Assembly (NCBI GenBank): GCA_946480635.1 | Contig: CAMLKV010000078.1 | Span: 1-8,760, forward strand | Source of the DNA: an uncultured Flavobacterium sp. | GTDB taxonomy: Bacteria; Bacteroidota; Bacteroidia; Flavobacteriales; Flavobacteriaceae | Direction: 5' to 3' | DNA length: 8,760 nucleotides | Part shown: positions 6,346 through 8,760 of the stretch, one piece after another | Layout: the number at the start of each line of letters is the position of its first letter | How positions within the stretch are numbered: the first letter of the stretch is position 1 | Made by a program: the position numbers and the translations under genes | Notes under the pieces: model-generated | Databases searched by the model: none | What the model was told of the DNA's origin: nothing | Seen by the model: only the letters and a program-made list of their open reading frames with translations

Positions 6346-7726
6346 TTAATTTTTTAATAATCAAATCTGTTGTTTTATTTAACGGTATTCCTATTTCTAA
6401 AGCAATCAATGCCTTTTGTTCTTTAAGTTTAATATCAGGGTCAGAAATGCTGATTTTTAAAAACTCTGCCAATTCTTGTTCGTTCTGGGCAATAAAAGTA
6501 GCCTTAGCATTTGTTACCTCAATTATATGAGCATATTTTAGAAAACGCTGATCATTTGCCAATCCATTATTATTATTACCAAAAACAGTATTAATAACTG
6601 GTTTATTAAACAACATTGCATCCAGACTCATAGTCGATAACATATTGACTGAAACATCACTATATTGTAAAACTGATTTTAAATCAGAAACATCTTCAAT
6701 AGTTGGGATACGTTGTGACCAGTTTTCTTGATGATTAGAACGAGCTTGAATCCATTTGGGATAATTCCAGCTAATCCAAGGATACTTCTTCGACAATTCA
6801 CTAAAACGTTCAGGTGTTTCTGCAGGGGAAGTTCTAACTAAAAAATTAACAGATTCATCTAATTTCCCGTTAATTATTATCTCTGCAATCTCTTCTATAT
6901 AAATATTATCATTAGGGCTTGTAGACACATCACCACAACTGAATAAAATTGTTTTTTTATCAGGGTCTAAACCGAATTTTTTACAAAACTCTGTTTTTGT
7001 CATTCCATATCTATCCAAAACATACGGTTCAAATTGAGGTGTTCCGACCACTTCAACTTGGTCAGGTTTTATTGAAGAATAAAATTGTAATAATTCTTTT
7101 TTCATCAATTCGCTCCAAACTAAATACAAATCGAAGGTCCCAGCCATTCTTCCTTTTGAAGCTAAATTATCCCAACTAAAAATAAAACTAGCTGTTTTTA
7201 CATTTTGTTTTTTTGCAGCATAAATTAATGGTGCAATGTATGGCGGACGCTGATGTGTGAAGAACAATTTCGATATTTTATGCTCTCTTAACAACCGTTC
7301 ATACTCTTTAGTAATGCTACCTTGAGCAAATGTTTGCTGTTGTAACTTTTCCCATCTCAATATCCAATTTTCAGAACATAATACTTCTGTAATTGGAAAT
7401 AAAAAACGAGTAGCTCTACCTCTATTTGTTTTTGCTTTAGAATAATTTGCATTCAAATTATCTGTTATTCCAAAATTGCCTTTCTTATGTCTTTGCAAAT
7501 GAGAAAGCTCCTTTGCTTTCCTAAAAAACCATGTATAAAAAGATTCTTCAAAAACCTCTAATTCTACTATTTTACCTTTAAAATTTAAACCATCGTATGC
7601 CGATTTCGGTAAACAAGAAAACACTACAACTTCGTTAAATTGCTCTTGAGATTTTATTAAAAAATCACTTAATACAAAATTGCGAAATCCAACCCCATCA
7701 GTAATTACTATTCCTATTTTTTTCAT
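6338..7726 (-). CDS. GT-B-type glycosyltransferase-like protein with SWDN motif
   Basis: The 462-residue protein starts MKKIGIVITDGVGFRNFVLS and lacks the GT4 E-x7-E motif. Visible conserved-looking segments are FFTHQRPPYIAPLIYAAK (155-172), SFIFSWDNLASKGRM (180-194), VVGTPQFEPY (226-235), ILFSCGDVSTSP (260-271), and SVNMLSTMSLDAMLFNKPV (359-377). The last one resembles the donor-site loop found in CDP-glycerol glycerophosphotransferase-like and UDP-GlcNAc 2-epimerase-like GT-B proteins, where a Ser/Thr-rich stretch precedes an Asp and a KPVI turn. From this I infer a transferase of a sugar or sugar-like unit to the growing glycan. I cannot place it in a named family from sequence alone. Its ATG overlaps the TGA of the upstream SGNH gene (ATGA), and its stop overlaps the start of the broken GT4 gene by 8 bases, so it belongs to the same coupled series. 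An annotation as surface-carbohydrate biosynthesis protein would also fit. Confidence 0.75.
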   Translation of the reverse strand: MKKIGIVITDGVGFRNFVLSDFLIKSQEQFNEVVVFSCLPKSAYDGLNFKGKIVELEVFEESFYTWFFRKAKELSHLQRHKKGNFGITDNLNANYSKAKTNRGRATRFLFPITEVLCSENWILRWEKLQQQTFAQGSITKEYERLLREHKISKLFFTHQRPPYIAPLIYAAKKQNVKTASFIFSWDNLASKGRMAGTFDLYLVWSELMKKELLQFYSSIKPDQVEVVGTPQFEPYVLDRYGMTKTEFCKKFGLDPDKKTILFSCGDVSTSPNDNIYIEEIAEIIINGKLDESVNFLVRTSPAETPERFSELSKKYPWISWNYPKWIQARSNHQENWSQRIPTIEDVSDLKSVLQYSDVSVNMLSTMSLDAMLFNKPVINTVFGNNNNGLANDQRFLKYAHIIEVTNAKATFIAQNEQELAEFLKISISDPDIKLKEQKALIALEIGIPLNKTTDLIIKKLNE

Positions 7727-8622
7727 TTCTTCATTCTAACATTGCTTATCAAACAAGAATCAATTAAAATATTTGTGAATTTTTCGGCCCCAGCCCCGTT
7801 CAAATGAGCACAATCCTTAAAATAAACATCGCTTTTAATAACTCTTGAAAAATCAACTAAGTTTGGCACTTTTGTTTTTAGTTTTTCAATATATTGTAAA
7901 TTACTTGCTCTACTACAAAAGGGGGCACAAAAATATACTACTTCAATTTTATTTTCTTTACAAAATTCGTCTATTTTAGAAAAATCATGATTCTTTTTAG
8001 CAATTTTATCAGGTAAACTGTAATTATCGCCTTTAAATTCGCCATTTTGTGGTTCGAATCCATCACTTAAATCTAACTTAGATTTTTTATTAATTAAAGA
8101 GCTAAAAAACTCTCTGAATCCAATTTTAAAATCATTTACATTATATCTATAAAAAGGAATAAAGTAATTTGGGATAAAATCAAGATTATTTTCTCGAACA
8201 TGATCCCTGACAATTTTGTTAGTCCTGATATATGGTAATGACTCACATCCAACTATAGTTGATGGAACTTCAAAATTATAGAGATAATCTACTTGAATAA
8301 AAACCTTCCCTAAACGATTATTATTTTGCACGAGAACTTTTAAAAGTAAATTTACATCATCCAATCTACCTCCTTGAATCCCTAAATTAATTGTTTTACT
8401 TCCAGTTTTTTCTTTAACTAATTTTGTAAATATATTATTTTGAACTCTTGACGAGCCTAAAAAAACATAATCTATTTTTTGATTTTTCAAATGTAAAACA
8501 TATTGGGTTTTATTACGTGGAATACTAGTTTCATAAACATAAGTGTACAAAAAATCCATTACTACCATTAAAATTAATGTAATGAACAACAATATACTTA
8601 GGTATTTTAAGAAAGGTTTCAT
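7723..8622 (-). CDS. Membrane-anchored SGNH-hydrolase-like protein, probable O-acyltransferase partner
   Basis: The 299-residue protein has one hydrophobic N-terminal segment (about 5-22, LKYLSILLFITLILMVVM) after a short basic start and no obvious cleavage site, so it is likely a signal anchor with the rest in the periplasm. The body carries SGNH-type blocks: YVFLGSSRVQNN (52-63) with the likely nucleophile in Gly-Ser-Ser, INLGIQGGR (78-86) as the Gly/Asn block, and DCAHLNGAGAEKF (270-282) with Asp270 and His273 as the probable catalytic pair. This block order recalls AlgJ/AlgX and DltD-type partners of MBOAT acyltransferases. Its ATG overlaps by one base (TAATG) the TAA of an MBOAT gene, which strongly supports the pairing. 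The inferred role is receiving an acyl (often acetyl) group through the MBOAT channel and transferring it to the polysaccharide. The acyl group and sugar target are not shown, and an esterase role is the alternative. Confidence 0.82.
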   Translation of the reverse strand: MKPFLKYLSILLFITLILMVVMDFLYTYVYETSIPRNKTQYVLHLKNQKIDYVFLGSSRVQNNIFTKLVKEKTGSKTINLGIQGGRLDDVNLLLKVLVQNNNRLGKVFIQVDYLYNFEVPSTIVGCESLPYIRTNKIVRDHVRENNLDFIPNYFIPFYRYNVNDFKIGFREFFSSLINKKSKLDLSDGFEPQNGEFKGDNYSLPDKIAKKNHDFSKIDEFCKENKIEVVYFCAPFCSRASNLQYIEKLKTKVPNLVDFSRVIKSDVYFKDCAHLNGAGAEKFTNILIDSCLISNVRMKK

Positions 8623-8760
8623 TAAAATTGAAAATAAATAAAGTCACTTGCTTGAGAATAAACACCAAAAACAATTAAACCAAAAATGATAAAAACTAAT
8701 TTAGCCCATTTAAATTTTCCAAAAAAAGGATGTTCATGTTCTCGAGAAATCCATTCAAAA
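8622..8760 (-). CDS. MBOAT family O-acyltransferase, C-terminal end (partial)
   Basis: The minus strand is open from the window edge to TAA at 8624-8622 and gives the last 45 residues of a protein. It begins FEWISREHEHPFFGKFKWAK, then a hydrophobic helix LVFIIFGLIVFGVY, and ends SQASDFIYFQF. A final transmembrane helix followed by an FIYFQF-type end matches what I know of AlgI/DltB-like MBOAT proteins in Bacteroidota. The catalytic His region lies upstream, outside the window. The downstream SGNH-like gene starts in its stop codon (TAATG), the usual genetic pairing for polysaccharide O-acylation. MBOAT proteins move acyl groups across or within the cytoplasmic membrane. The identification rests on the tail and on context, so it is good but not complete. 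Confidence 0.72.
   Translation of the reverse strand, partial: FEWISREHEHPFFGKFKWAKLVFIIFGLIVFGVYSQASDFIYFQF

Noticed and set aside
6566..6577. ATT trinucleotide repeat, possible phase-variation tract
   Set aside because: It encodes a short Asn run in frame; changes in copy number would not shift the frame, and four copies are too few to suggest contingency behaviour in such AT-rich DNA.
6949..7179. Plus-strand 76-residue ORF
   Set aside because: It is antisense to the SWDN-motif transferase gene; composition is that of a chance frame.

Overview
The window looks like part of a surface-polysaccharide (capsule, exopolysaccharide or O-antigen type) biosynthesis locus from a low-GC Bacteroidota, most likely Flavobacteriaceae. 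The clues are very AT-rich DNA, Asn/Lys/Ile-rich proteins, almost no Shine-Dalgarno sequences, and glycosyltransferases with flavobacterial-type sequence. This taxonomic reading is an inference from composition and protein character; no ribosomal or marker gene is present.

Every gene lies on the minus strand, so transcription runs from high to low coordinates. In that order: the C-terminal end of an MBOAT O-acyltransferase (8760-8622, partial); a membrane-anchored SGNH-like protein (8622-7723); a GT-B-type glycosyltransferase-like protein with an SWDN motif (7726-6338); a GT4 glycosyltransferase broken by a frameshift and probably a small internal deletion (6345-5357); an intact GT4 enzyme (5360-4212); a 90-base spacer with two inverted repeats; a GT2 enzyme carrying an extra N-terminal half-GT2 segment (4121-2625); a second GT2 enzyme (2618-1626); a GT4 enzyme with a GTG start (1626-508); and the N-terminal 167 residues of another GT4 enzyme (502-1, running off the window).

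Most gene junctions are stop/start overlaps (TAATG, two ATGA, an 8-base overlap, TAGTG) or gaps of 5-6 bases, so the genes are probably co-transcribed and translationally coupled. The only real spacer is 4122-4211, where a weak terminator-like hairpin and a second inverted repeat could mark a transcript boundary.

Together the genes suggest stepwise assembly of an oligosaccharide repeat unit by cytoplasmic GT4 and GT2 enzymes, with periplasmic O-acylation by the MBOAT/SGNH pair. No flippase, polymerase, priming transferase or sugar-nucleotide synthesis gene is visible, so the locus must extend beyond one or both edges. No mobile element, tRNA, rRNA or CRISPR array was seen. The most notable observations are the broken GT4 gene, the half-plus-full GT2 architecture, and the acylation pair. 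I see no clear evidence of a wholly new system.
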